From Streptomyces sp. NBC_00190 (GTDB lineage: Bacteria > Actinomycetota > Actinomycetes > Streptomycetales > Streptomycetaceae), in assembly GCF_036203305.1 (NCBI RefSeq), contig NZ_CP108131.1, positions 4,650,001 through 4,714,000 on the forward strand: a DNA stretch of 64,000 nt, in the 5' to 3' direction. Of the stretch, positions 1-8,158 are shown piece by piece. The position numbers and the translations under genes were made by a program. Position 1 is the stretch's first letter. Each line of letters begins with the position of its first letter. Under the pieces are notes generated by a model. It did not search any database. It had not been told where the DNA came from and worked only from the letters and a program-made list of their open reading frames with translations.

Positions 1-342
1 GACCACTTCAATGGCCAGGCGAACGGAGTCCGCAGGGAGCCGGGTCTGGTCCAGATCGCCCACGGCGCTTTCCTCCACGACGATGACATCGGGTTCGGGG
101 CGGTTGTGACGGTCGATGTCGATCGTGAACTCGCGGAAGACCTCAAGGCCCGGCGGCTGCTGATCCATGAGCTGCCAGGTGAGGAAGTTGACCGCGCGCA
201 TGTGGAATTGAGTCTGCGGACTCACGAAGACCAGGCTCCCGTCGATCAGCTCCGTGTGCGGAGGCAGATTCGGAAGCGTGTCCAGGTCGTCGGCAGTCCA
301 GCCGCCCGGCGGGGGGATCGGCCAGCTGTGTTCCGGTTTCAT
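1..342 (-). CDS. Uma2-family (DUF820) nuclease-fold protein, partial
   Basis: This is the N-terminal 114 codons of a Uma2/DUF820 protein; the C-terminal part lies beyond the left edge. The family has a PD-(D/E)XK restriction-endonuclease-like fold, but its cellular role in actinomycetes is unknown. Seen directly: ELIDG at residues 31-35, RPEPDVIVV at 81-89 (Asp85 corresponds to the conserved metal-ligand Asp) and the strand IEV at 111-113 (Glu112 the likely second acidic residue). The ATG at 342 was chosen because a GGGAG sequence sits 5 nt upstream; an in-frame ATG at 354 is possible. It stands alone on the minus strand, 121 bp from the next gene. The family assignment is firm; the function is not. 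Confidence 0.85.
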   Translation of the reverse strand, partial: MKPEHSWPIPPPGGWTADDLDTLPNLPPHTELIDGSLVFVSPQTQFHMRAVNFLTWQLMDQQPPGLEVFREFTIDIDRHNRPEPDVIVVEESAVGDLDQTRLPADSVRLAIEVV

Positions 343-463
343 CAGTGCTCCCATGAGCCGGAGTCTCGCGAGTGCGACCAGCGTATCGCCGGGGATCCGC
401 GGAACACCGTCCTCATGAGTGAGCCATATGCGCATGGCACTTGACCCGGCAGGGCGGCGCGGC

Positions 464-1069
464 CTAGTGGCCGTGCGCGTGCCCGGGCTTCGCCGGGGCA
501 GCGGCCTTGCCCGGGCAGGTCAGCGCGGGGTTCCAGTTGTGGAAACGGCCGGCCGGGTTCTTCTTGTACGCCCACAGGTGCAGGTCGTAGTGCTTGGGCA
601 TGCCCGCCCAGTGGCCCGGCATGGGTCCGTCGAAAGGCAGCCCGAACATGCTCGGCCTGTCGTCGGTGGTCTTCAGGTCCTGGTCCCCGTCGGTGGACAT
701 CCATTCCACGGTCTGGAGCATGCGACGGCCGTTGCGGTCCTTCGCCGTGCTGTAGAGGAGCGCCGTCGGCCTGCTGGGGTCCATCGAACCCCAGTTGGCC
801 TGCTTGACGTAGTGGTAGCCCATGGCGCCCACCCCGAACGGGTTGGTCATGCACTCATGGCCGTGCGGGACGTACCCGTCCTTGAGGGCCTCCCGCTCGT
901 CCGTGTACCTGGCCGTCACCGCGATCGCCGTCGCCATGTCCCTCATGGCCTTGCGGTCGTGCGGGTCGGGCGCGGGCCCCTCGACCCCGTGGGCCGGGGC
1001 CACGGCGCCCAGGCCGAGCGACACGGCGGCCGCGCAGGTCAGGACGGTCTTCAGGGTGCGCACGGTCAT
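464..1069 (-). CDS. Secreted protein of unknown function with His-rich C terminus
   Basis: A 201-residue exported protein. Residues 1-29 form a Sec-type signal peptide: Arg/Lys near the N terminus, a hydrophobic core (VLTCAAAVSLGLGAVA) and a cleavage region near AHG. The mature part has clustered aromatic motifs, including GAMGYHYV and KHYDLHLWAYKKNP, and ends in GHAHGH, which could bind a metal. I recognise no named domain. The ATG at 1069 is preceded at 8 nt by GAGGAG; the open frame continues upstream but without a ribosome-binding site or plausible signal peptide. It lies downstream of the flavoprotein operon, separated by 131 bp, and is probably transcribed independently. Confidence 0.75.
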   Translation of the reverse strand: MTVRTLKTVLTCAAAVSLGLGAVAPAHGVEGPAPDPHDRKAMRDMATAIAVTARYTDEREALKDGYVPHGHECMTNPFGVGAMGYHYVKQANWGSMDPSRPTALLYSTAKDRNGRRMLQTVEWMSTDGDQDLKTTDDRPSMFGLPFDGPMPGHWAGMPKHYDLHLWAYKKNPAGRFHNWNPALTCPGKAAAPAKPGHAHGH

Positions 1070-1200
1070 GGCTGCGGCTCCTCGTGATGGGGGTACGGGG
1101 GTACGGGTTCCCGCTTCCATTCGTCCGTCCACCATCCCGGCCCCCACCCTCCGCCGCACGCGGCGCGCCTCCGAACGGGGGCCCGGCACGATCCGAAGCC

Positions 1201-3921
1201 CTAGGCGCGGGCCGCGTACGCCCGGACGTCCGCGTCGGGGTCGCCGACCGCCGTGGCGAGCGCGGCCCGGGCCTCCCCGGAGGCCCGGTGGGCCAGCAGG
1301 GACAACACCGCCGCCTTCCGGACGTCCGCGTTGGCGTCGACCAGGGCCTTGGCCAGAGCCGGCACGGCCGCCTCCGCGACGGCCGCCGACAGCCCGGCCG
1401 CCGCCCCCGCGCGGACCTGCCAGGCCGTGTCGTCCAGAGCCGCCACCGCGGTACGGGCGTACCCGTCCGGGCAGCCGACCGAGGCCAGCGCGCCCAGCGC
1501 CGCACCCCGCACCAGCGGGTCGGCATCCGAGAGCAGCGGGTCCAGCGGCGCCGGTGCCGGATCGCGGACCGCGGCCAGGCCCTTGGCGACGGCGACCCGG
1601 ACTTCACGGGCCGGGTCCCCGGCGGCCCCGGCCAGCTCCGCCGCCGCGTCCACGGACACCAGCCCCCGCACCGCGTGGATCCGTACGTCCACCTCGGCGT
1701 CGGCCAGCGCGGCCGCGTACAGCTCCGCGTCGCCGAGGCGCAGCGCCCGCAGGACCTCCAGCGCGGCCGAGCGCACCGCCGGGTCGCCCACCGCCAGGGC
1801 CGTCCGCAACCCGGCCGCCAGACCGGGATCGCCCGGCAGGACCTCCACCAGCTCCCGCAGCGCGCCCGCCGCGGCCGCCCGTACGCCGCGGTCCGTGTCC
1901 GCGAGCCGGAGCGCCAGCGCGGGCCCGGCCCCCGCCGGGACCGTTTCCCCGAGCGCGGCCACGGCGGCGGCCCGGACCGCCGGGTCGGGGTCGCCGAGGT
2001 AGGGGAACAGGGCGGGCAGGTCGGGCGACTCCTCGGCGAGGGCGAGCAGTTCGAGGATCCGCGGGGAGGGTCCGGCGGCGCGGGCGGGACCGGCGGCCGC
2101 GGGCTCCTCCGGGGCGGGAGGCGCCGCCGTACGCGCCGCCGGAGGCGTCCGGCGCGGGCCGGCCGTCGCCACCGGGACCAGTTCGACCTCGCCGAGGTGC
2201 CGTTCGGGGCCGCCCGCCGGGGCGAACCCGTCCACCGGCACCAGGTACGGCTCCACCGGCCGGGCGGTGAACTCCATCGCCCCCGAGGCCGACTTGCGCA
2301 GGTCCAGATGGTGCAGCCAGCCCGCGTCGTCCCGCTCCGGATGGTCGAGCCGCTCGTGGTAGAGGCCCCAGCGGGACTCCGTCCGGGCCAGCGAGGACCG
2401 GGCCGCCATCTCCGCGCAGTCCCGGATGAAGGACACCTCCGCACACCGCATCAGCTCGTGCGCGGTGCTCGCGCCCATCTGCGCGATCTCGCCGGTCATG
2501 CGGTCGAAGGCCTCCACGGCGAGCGACAGCTTCGCGCCCGACTTCGGCGGCGCCACGTAGTCGTTCACGAACCGCCGCAGCTTGTACTCCACCTGCGGCT
2601 GCGGCGGCCCGTCCGGGTTGCGCAGCGGCCGGTAGACCAGCTCGTGCGCCTCCGCCAGCTGCCGCGCCGGCAGCTCCCCCTCGTACGCGGTGTACCGGGC
2701 GGCGTCCGCGCCCGCCAGGTCGCCGAAGACGAACGCCCCGATCATGTAGTTGTGCGGTACGGAGGCCAGGTCACCGGCCGCGTACAGGCGCGGGACCGTG
2801 GTGCGTGCGTGGTCGTCGACGCGGACCCCGGAGGCGGAGTGGCCCCCGCACAGCCCGATCTCCGAGATGTGCATCTCGATGTCGTGCGTGCGGTAGTCGT
2901 GGCCGCGCCCCGCGTGGAAGGTGCCGCGCGTCGGCCGCTCCGTCGTGTGCAGGATCGATTCGAGGGAGGCCACCGACTCCTCCGGGAGGTGGCTCAGCTT
3001 CAGGTACACCGGCCCCCGGTCCGAGGCGAGTTCGGCCGCGAACTCCGACATCATCTGCCCCGACCAGTAGTCGGAGTCCACGAAGCGCTCGCCGTGCCGG
3101 TTGACCTGGTAGCCGCCGAAGGGGTTGGCGACGTACGCGCACGCCGGCCCGTTGTAGTCCTTGATCAGCGGATTGATCTGGAAGCACTCGATCCCGGTCA
3201 GCGCGGCGCCCGCGTGGTACGCCATGGCGTAGCCGTCGCCCGCGTTGGTCGGGTTCTCGTACGTGCCGTAGAGGTATCCGGAGGCCGGCAGTCCCAGGCG
3301 CCCGCACGGGCCCGTCGCCAGGATCACCGCCCCCGCGCGGACGGTGACGAAACCGCCGGTACGGGTGTTGAAGGCGGCCGCGCCGATCGCCCGGCCGTCC
3401 TCGGGCGAGGTGAGGACCCGTACCGGCATCACCCGGTTCTCGATCCGGATCCGCTCGCGCATCTCGCGGCGCCGCAGCTGCCGGTAGAGGACCTTCTTGA
3501 CGTCCTTGCCCTCCGGCATCGGCAGGACGTAGGAGCCGGAGCGGTGGACCTGGCGGACGGCGTACTCGCCGTGCTCGTCCTTCTCGAACTTCACCCCGTA
3601 CGACTCCAGGCGCCGCACCATCGCGAACCCGCGGGTGGCGGTCTGGCGGACCGTGGACTGGTCGACGATCCCGTCGTTGGCGCGGGTGATCTCGGCGACG
3701 TAGTCGTCGGGCTCGGCCCGGCCGGGGACGACGGCGTTGTTGACCCCGTCCATGCCCATGGCGAGGGCGCCGGAGTGGCGTACGTGGGCCTTCTCCAGGA
3801 GCAGGACCCGCGCGCCGCGCTCGGCGGCGGTGAGCGCCGCCATCGTGCCGGCGGTACCGCCGCCGATGACGAGGACGTCGCAGGAGAGTTCCTCGGCGTC
3901 GCGGATCGCGGGGATGTCCAT
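1201..3921 (-). CDS. AprA-like FAD oxidoreductase fused to HEAT repeats
   Basis: A 906-residue two-part protein. The N-terminal two thirds is a flavoprotein of the fumarate reductase/succinate dehydrogenase/adenylylsulfate reductase A group. It has GGGTAG at residues 20-25, Glu43 at the end of the second strand for FAD ribose, and HSGALAMGMDGVNN from residue 49, which resembles AprA more than SdhA. After an Ala/Pro-rich linker, residues about 619-906 contain about nine HEAT-like repeats, each with a D-x-x-V-R-x-A-A core. It is the last gene of a minus-strand operon with a ferredoxin and an ABC importer, 11 bp behind the ATPase gene. The ATG at 3921 has AAGGG upstream. An oxidoreductase taking electrons from or giving them to the ferredoxin is inferred; the substrate is unknown, though the transporter class suggests an organosulfur or similar anion. 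Confidence 0.85.
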   Translation of the reverse strand: MDIPAIRDAEELSCDVLVIGGGTAGTMAALTAAERGARVLLLEKAHVRHSGALAMGMDGVNNAVVPGRAEPDDYVAEITRANDGIVDQSTVRQTATRGFAMVRRLESYGVKFEKDEHGEYAVRQVHRSGSYVLPMPEGKDVKKVLYRQLRRREMRERIRIENRVMPVRVLTSPEDGRAIGAAAFNTRTGGFVTVRAGAVILATGPCGRLGLPASGYLYGTYENPTNAGDGYAMAYHAGAALTGIECFQINPLIKDYNGPACAYVANPFGGYQVNRHGERFVDSDYWSGQMMSEFAAELASDRGPVYLKLSHLPEESVASLESILHTTERPTRGTFHAGRGHDYRTHDIEMHISEIGLCGGHSASGVRVDDHARTTVPRLYAAGDLASVPHNYMIGAFVFGDLAGADAARYTAYEGELPARQLAEAHELVYRPLRNPDGPPQPQVEYKLRRFVNDYVAPPKSGAKLSLAVEAFDRMTGEIAQMGASTAHELMRCAEVSFIRDCAEMAARSSLARTESRWGLYHERLDHPERDDAGWLHHLDLRKSASGAMEFTARPVEPYLVPVDGFAPAGGPERHLGEVELVPVATAGPRRTPPAARTAAPPAPEEPAAAGPARAAGPSPRILELLALAEESPDLPALFPYLGDPDPAVRAAAVAALGETVPAGAGPALALRLADTDRGVRAAAAGALRELVEVLPGDPGLAAGLRTALAVGDPAVRSAALEVLRALRLGDAELYAAALADAEVDVRIHAVRGLVSVDAAAELAGAAGDPAREVRVAVAKGLAAVRDPAPAPLDPLLSDADPLVRGAALGALASVGCPDGYARTAVAALDDTAWQVRAGAAAGLSAAVAEAAVPALAKALVDANADVRKAAVLSLLAHRASGEARAALATAVGDPDADVRAYAARA

Positions 3922-3932
3922 GGTGCGGCCCT

Positions 3933-4709
3933 TCAGAGTGAGTTGATGATCTGCCGGCGCAGTGCGGCGTGGTCGGCGGCCCGGGTGCGCGGCCGGGGCA
4001 CGTCCAGCACCTCGCCGGTGGCCGGGAGCGCGACGCGGTCGCCGAGGAAGAGCGCCTCGTCCACGTCGTGGGTGACGAAGACGACGGTCGCCCCGGTGCC
4101 CGCGAGGACGTCGACGAGGAGGTCCTGCATCTCGGCGCGGGTCTGCGCGTCGAGCGCGCCGAAGGGTTCGTCCATGAGGACGGCGCGCGGGCGCGCGACG
4201 AGGGCGCGGGCCAGCTGCACGCGCTGGCGCTGACCGCCGCTGAGCTGGTGCGGGAGCTTGTGCGCGTGCCCGGCCAGGCCCACGCGCTCCAGCCACTCCT
4301 CGGCGGTCCGCCGCCGCTCGGCGCGCGGCAGCCGCCCGGCGGACCTGCCGATGGCCAGGGGGAGTTCGACGTTGGCCCGGACGGTCCGCCAGGGCAGCAG
4401 GGCGTCGTCCTGGAAGACCAGGGCCCGGTCGGCGTCCGGGCCCGTGACCGGGGCGCCGTCCTGCTCGACCGTGCCGCCGAGCGGCGGCAGCAGCCCGGCC
4501 AGGGTCCGCAGCAGCGTGGACTTCCCGCATCCGGACGGTCCCACGACGGCCAGCACCTCGCCGGGTTCGACCGTCAGGTCGACCTCGTCGAGCACCACGT
4601 TCCCGCGGTGCCCCAGCCGCACCCCGCTCAGGACGAGCCGGGCCCCGGGCGGGCCGGCGTGCGCCACGCCGCCGGTACCGGTCCGTGCATCGGCCTGGGT
4701 CAGGCTCAT
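3933..4709 (-). CDS. ABC transporter ATP-binding protein, SsuB/TauB/NrtD class
   Basis: The 258-residue ATPase of an importer of the nitrate/sulfonate/taurine class. Visible motifs are Walker A GPSGCGKST (residues 57-65), Q-loop FQDDALLPW, signature LSGGQRQR, Walker B VLMDEPFGALD and the switch His in VTHDVDEAL. The FQDDALLPW form around the Q-loop is typical of SsuB/TauB proteins. The start ATG overlaps the permease stop by 4 nt (ATGA), implying translational coupling. The first 25 residues are an Ala/Gly-rich extension before the ABC fold. With the permease and lipoprotein it forms a complete importer; the substrate cannot be read from the sequence. Confidence 0.92.
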   Translation of the reverse strand: MSLTQADARTGTGGVAHAGPPGARLVLSGVRLGHRGNVVLDEVDLTVEPGEVLAVVGPSGCGKSTLLRTLAGLLPPLGGTVEQDGAPVTGPDADRALVFQDDALLPWRTVRANVELPLAIGRSAGRLPRAERRRTAEEWLERVGLAGHAHKLPHQLSGGQRQRVQLARALVARPRAVLMDEPFGALDAQTRAEMQDLLVDVLAGTGATVVFVTHDVDEALFLGDRVALPATGEVLDVPRPRTRAADHAALRRQIINSL

Positions 4710-5614
4710 CGGGCCACCTCTCGGGTCCGCTTCGGGAAGGAGTCCGGCCCGGAAACCGGGACGGCTGCGCCGGACGGCCTCAGGGACGGGCTCTTCGGGC
4801 CCCGCCCCGCCCGGCTCCGGGCGGTGGAGGACGGTGCGGGGCCGGAGGAGGCGCGCGAGGGGAGCCAGCGCGTCAGACGGCGGCCCGCCCGCTCCACCGC
4901 CGTGGACGTCAGCCAGCCCAGCACGCCGATGGTGACCATGCCGACGAAGACGCCGGGGTAGTCGACCACCGTGTAGTCCTGCCAGGTCCGGTAGCCGACC
5001 CCGTACTCGCCCGAGATCATCTCCGCCGAGATCACGCAGATCCACGAGACGCCGATGCCGACCGACAGTCCGCCGAAGATGCCCGGCAGGGCACCCGGCA
5101 GGACCACCGAGAACAGCACCCGCCCCCGGCCGCCGCCCATCGTCAGGACGGCCTCCTCCCACACCGGTGTCAGTGCCCGCACCGCGTGCCGCGTCGAGAC
5201 CAGGACGGGGAAGAAGGCGGCGGCGAAGGTGATGAAGACGATCCCCTGCTCGTTCGAGGGGAACAGCAGGATCGCCACGGGCACCAGCGCGATGGCCGGG
5301 ATCGGCCGCAGCACCTCCAGCAGCGGGCCCACCACGTCCTCCGCGATCCGTGACCGGGCGACCGCCGTGCCCACCGCCACCCCCAGGACCGCGGCGAGCG
5401 CGAAGCCCGCCACGATCCGGCGCAGGCTGAAGCCCAGGTCCTGCCAGTAGGCCGCGGCCCCGGCCCGCTCCGCGAACGTCGCCGCCACCTCGCCCACCGT
5501 CGGGAACTGCTCGAAGCGCAGCCACAGGTTCACGTCGAGGGCGGTCAGCCCCTGCCACAGCAGGAGCGCCGCGCCGAGCGAAGCCGCCCGCAGCAGCCTG
5601 CGCCCGCCCGTCAT
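4706..5614 (-). CDS. ABC transporter permease, SsuC/TauC class
   Basis: A 302-residue inner-membrane permease of the BPD_transp_1 family. Hydrophobic segments begin at residues 8-22 and recur through the protein. The cytoplasmic coupling (EAA) loop is visible as EEAVLTMGGGRGRVLFSVVL followed by PGALP. The C-terminal ~45 residues after RWLPSR are hydrophilic, rich in Ser/Pro/Arg and absent from typical SsuC proteins, so the tail is probably a lineage-specific extension. It overlaps the substrate-binding protein gene by 4 nt and the ATPase gene by 4 nt, so the three are coupled. Confidence 0.9.
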   Translation of the reverse strand: MTGGRRLLRAASLGAALLLWQGLTALDVNLWLRFEQFPTVGEVAATFAERAGAAAYWQDLGFSLRRIVAGFALAAVLGVAVGTAVARSRIAEDVVGPLLEVLRPIPAIALVPVAILLFPSNEQGIVFITFAAAFFPVLVSTRHAVRALTPVWEEAVLTMGGGRGRVLFSVVLPGALPGIFGGLSVGIGVSWICVISAEMISGEYGVGYRTWQDYTVVDYPGVFVGMVTIGVLGWLTSTAVERAGRRLTRWLPSRASSGPAPSSTARSRAGRGPKSPSLRPSGAAVPVSGPDSFPKRTREVAR

Positions 5615-6963
5615 GACGCCAGGGCTCCGGCTTCGGCGAAGCTCACGATCCGCGCCCCGGATCCCCTGTGCCGGTCGACGTACGACGTCGCGCCCGCGCC
5701 CGTGACGAAGGCGCGCAGCTCCGGCCCCTCCGCGACCCACACCGCCTTGTCGGCGAACCAGAGGGTGCCCGTCACCGCGTCCGGTACGTACGCCGCCCGG
5801 ACGTCCGCGCCGCGCGCGGCCTTCAGCAGCTCGCGCGGGGTGGCGAAGCTCTGCGTACGGGCCTGCCCCTTGAGCCACAGCTCGGGACGGGCGGCCGTCG
5901 CCTGCGGGTACTCGGGCGCGCCGGCCACCGCCCGCTTCAGCGGCTCCGGGTCCAGGAAGCCGTCCACGTCCACGTCGCCGACCAGCTTGGCGTCCTTCAG
6001 CACCGGCACGTCCGCCTTCAGCGCCTCGACCAGCTCCGGGCGCAGGGCCGGGTCGAAGGTCGCGATGCCGTTGGCACCGTTGTAGAGGTACACGACCTCC
6101 GCCGGCAGGCCGGTCTCCTTGGCCACCGACTCGGCGGCCGCGACCGGCTCCGCGCGCAGGTGGTCGGTCGCCTTGCGCTGCGCCCGCAGGAAGTCCTCCA
6201 GTACGCCGGCCCGCTCGCGCGCGAACTTCTCCCGGACGGTGACTCCGTGGAAGGTCGGCACGTTCAGCTCGGCGCCGTCGTACAAGGCCTTCGCCCGCCC
6301 CTCGTAGGCCAGCTGCCCCGGCCACGCCACGAACTGCGACAGCGCGTCGACGCTGCCCGCCTGGAGCGCCGAAGCGCCCACGCTGGGCTGTTGGTTGAGC
6401 TTCTCGATGCCGCTCGTAGGGTCGATCCCGGCGCGCTGCAGGGCCCGTACGAGGGTGCCGTCGGCCGCGGAGCCGACGCTGGTCGACACCTTCTTGCCGC
6501 GCAGGTCGGTGAGGGACTCCAGCTTCGAATCCGGCGCGGTGACCACGGTGTTGAGGCCGCCGCGCAGGTTGTAGCCGGTCACTGCCACGAGGCGGGTGGG
6601 CTGCTTCAGCTCCCGGCCGCGCACCGCGTTGATCAGCAGCGGGAAGTCGCCCATCGAGCCGATGTCGATCTTCCCGGCGGTCATCTGGGCGGTGATCGGG
6701 GCGCCGGTGGCGTAGTCCTGCCAGTCCACCTTGTACGTGACCCCGTCCTTCTTGCCGCGCGCCGCGAGCTCCTGCTCGAAGTAGCCGAGGGAGCGCAGCA
6801 GGGTGCCGGCGGTGACGGTGTTGATGGTCTTGGACTGGTAGCCGACGGTCACGGTGACCGTCTTCGGGCCGGACGCCCCGGACGCGTCGCCGCAGGCGGT
6901 GGCGAGCGGGGCGAGGAGCAGGACGAGCGCGGGCGCGAGCGCCTTCGAGGGGATGGCACGCAT
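5611..6963 (-). CDS. ABC transporter substrate-binding lipoprotein (SsuA/NMT1-like)
   Basis: A 450-residue extracytoplasmic solute-binding lipoprotein. The signal peptide ends in the lipobox LATAC, giving lipidated Cys24. The mature start (TVTVGYQSKTINTVTAG) and the internal pattern match the NMT1/SsuA-like periplasmic-binding fold used for sulfonates, taurine, nitrate or thiamine precursors. It is longer than the usual ~320-residue SsuA, with about 100 extra residues at the C terminus (PELWLKGQAR onwards). The ATG at 6963 has an AAGGTT-type sequence about 6 nt upstream; the ferredoxin stop is 14 bp away. The ligand is not identifiable. Confidence 0.88.
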   Translation of the reverse strand: MRAIPSKALAPALVLLLAPLATACGDASGASGPKTVTVTVGYQSKTINTVTAGTLLRSLGYFEQELAARGKKDGVTYKVDWQDYATGAPITAQMTAGKIDIGSMGDFPLLINAVRGRELKQPTRLVAVTGYNLRGGLNTVVTAPDSKLESLTDLRGKKVSTSVGSAADGTLVRALQRAGIDPTSGIEKLNQQPSVGASALQAGSVDALSQFVAWPGQLAYEGRAKALYDGAELNVPTFHGVTVREKFARERAGVLEDFLRAQRKATDHLRAEPVAAAESVAKETGLPAEVVYLYNGANGIATFDPALRPELVEALKADVPVLKDAKLVGDVDVDGFLDPEPLKRAVAGAPEYPQATAARPELWLKGQARTQSFATPRELLKAARGADVRAAYVPDAVTGTLWFADKAVWVAEGPELRAFVTGAGATSYVDRHRGSGARIVSFAEAGALAS

Positions 6964-6977
6964 GGGAACGGAACCTT

Positions 6978-7205
6978 TCACCGGAGCAGGTAGGGCATGT
7001 TGACGGTGACCGCGCCGGTGGGACAGCGGGCGGCGCACGGGCCGCAGTACCAGCACTCGTCCACGTGCATGTACGCCGTGCCGTTGTCCTCGCGGATCGC
7101 GAGCGAGTCGAGCGGACACATGTCGACGCAGAGGGTGCAGCCGTCGATGCACAGGGACTCGTCGATGGTCACGGGCACGTCGCCGCGCTGGGGGACCAGA
7201 GGCAT
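6978..7205 (-). CDS. Small ferredoxin with two 4Fe-4S motifs
   Basis: A 75-residue protein with two Cys clusters: Cys19, 23, 26 and 30, then Cys51, 54, 57 and 61. The second is a canonical CxxCxxCxxxCP motif. The first is CxxxCxxCxxxCP, with one extra residue after the first Cys. It is likely the electron-transfer partner of the AprA-like flavoprotein five genes along the operon, analogous to AprB, although it is only half the length of dissimilatory AprB and lacks its C-terminal tail. It lies between the GntR gene (32 bp) and the binding-protein gene (14 bp). Confidence 0.9.
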   Translation of the reverse strand: MPLVPQRGDVPVTIDESLCIDGCTLCVDMCPLDSLAIREDNGTAYMHVDECWYCGPCAARCPTGAVTVNMPYLLR

Positions 7206-7237
7206 GGCTGTCTCCAGGAAGGTGGGTACGCAGAGGT

Positions 7238-8008
7238 TCAGAGGGAGCGGCGCAGCAGGCCGCTCATGGTGATGCGGTCGCCGCGGAAGCGGATGAACTC
7301 CAGGTCCACGGGGCGGCCGTCGCCCAGGTGGGTGAGGCGTTCCAGCATCAGGACGGCGGCCCCGCGCGGGGCCTGGAGGACGGCGGCGGAGTGCGCGTCG
7401 GCGTTGACGGCCTCAAGGGTGATCTCGGCGTGGCCGAGCGGCTGCCCGGTCAGCTGTTCCAGGAGCCGGAAGACGTCGGTGTTCTCCAGGTCGCAGCCCA
7501 GCAGTCCGGCGCCGATGTCCATCGGGACGTAGGTGAGGTCGAGGGAGAGCGGCAGCCCGTTCAGGCGGCGCAGCCGCTCGATGTAGAGCACGTCCTCGTG
7601 CTCGGGCAGGCCCAGGCGGCCGGCGACCGGGGCGGGAGCACGCACGGGGCCGACGGTGCGGACCTCGTTCGTCACCCGGCCGTGCTCGTGCAGGGTCTCG
7701 GCGAGCCCCTGGAGGCGGTCCAGGCCGTGCGGGTACTTCTCGCAGACGACGACCGTGCCGACGCCGGGCCGGCGTTCCACCAGCTGCTCGCCGCGCAGCA
7801 GGTCGAGGGCCTGGCGGACGGTGTTGCGGCCGGCGCCGTAGTCGGCGGCGAGGGTGTCCTCCAGGGGGAGGACCCCGCCGGGGTAGCCGCCCGCAAGGAT
7901 CTGGTGGCGCAGCAGGTCGGCTAGCTGTCGCGCCTGGTCCGCGCGCAGTCGCCGACGGCGCGCGGCGGCGACCGGGACGGTGTGCGTGACGGTGCGTTCG
8001 GCTGGCAT
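7238..8008 (-). CDS. GntR-family regulator with UTRA domain
   Basis: A 256-residue transcription factor, first gene of the flavoprotein/ABC operon and probably its regulator. Residues about 19-85 form the winged helix-turn-helix, with LADLLRHQILAGGYPGG, the recognition helix around AGRNTVRQALDLL and the wing RRPGVGTVV. The rest matches the UTRA ligand-binding domain of the HutC subgroup (for example YIERLRRLNGLPLSLDLTYV and DLEFIRFRGDR). The ATG at 8008 gives MPAERTV; the longer open frame from 8080 has no extra domain. A direct repeat 34-51 nt upstream could be its operator. The effector is unknown. Confidence 0.9.
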   Translation of the reverse strand: MPAERTVTHTVPVAAARRRRLRADQARQLADLLRHQILAGGYPGGVLPLEDTLAADYGAGRNTVRQALDLLRGEQLVERRPGVGTVVVCEKYPHGLDRLQGLAETLHEHGRVTNEVRTVGPVRAPAPVAGRLGLPEHEDVLYIERLRRLNGLPLSLDLTYVPMDIGAGLLGCDLENTDVFRLLEQLTGQPLGHAEITLEAVNADAHSAAVLQAPRGAAVLMLERLTHLGDGRPVDLEFIRFRGDRITMSGLLRRSL

Positions 8009-8041
8009 GGCAGGGAACGTACCGGGGGTGGGGCGGTGATG

Positions 8042-8059
8042 GTGTTGCCGCAGTGTTGC
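8042..8059. promoter_or_regulatory. Direct repeat GTGTTGC, possible GntR operator
   Basis: Two copies of GTGTTGC (8042-8048 and 8053-8059) start 11 bp apart, about one helical turn, just upstream of the GntR start codon. This is a reasonable position for autoregulation, but no palindrome is present and the assignment is a guess. Confidence 0.3.
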
Positions 8060-8158
8060 GCCACCGGGCGGCGTCTTCACACGGCTCTGACCTGCGGCTT
8101 CGGCGGGGCGGGGAGAAGATACGCCACCGCGCCGAAGCCGTTCGTCCCGGGATCCGGA

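Noticed and set aside
1084..4233. A 1049-codon plus-strand frame opposite the flavoprotein and ATPase genes
   Set aside because: Arg/Gly/Pro-rich shadow of two firmly identified minus-strand genes.
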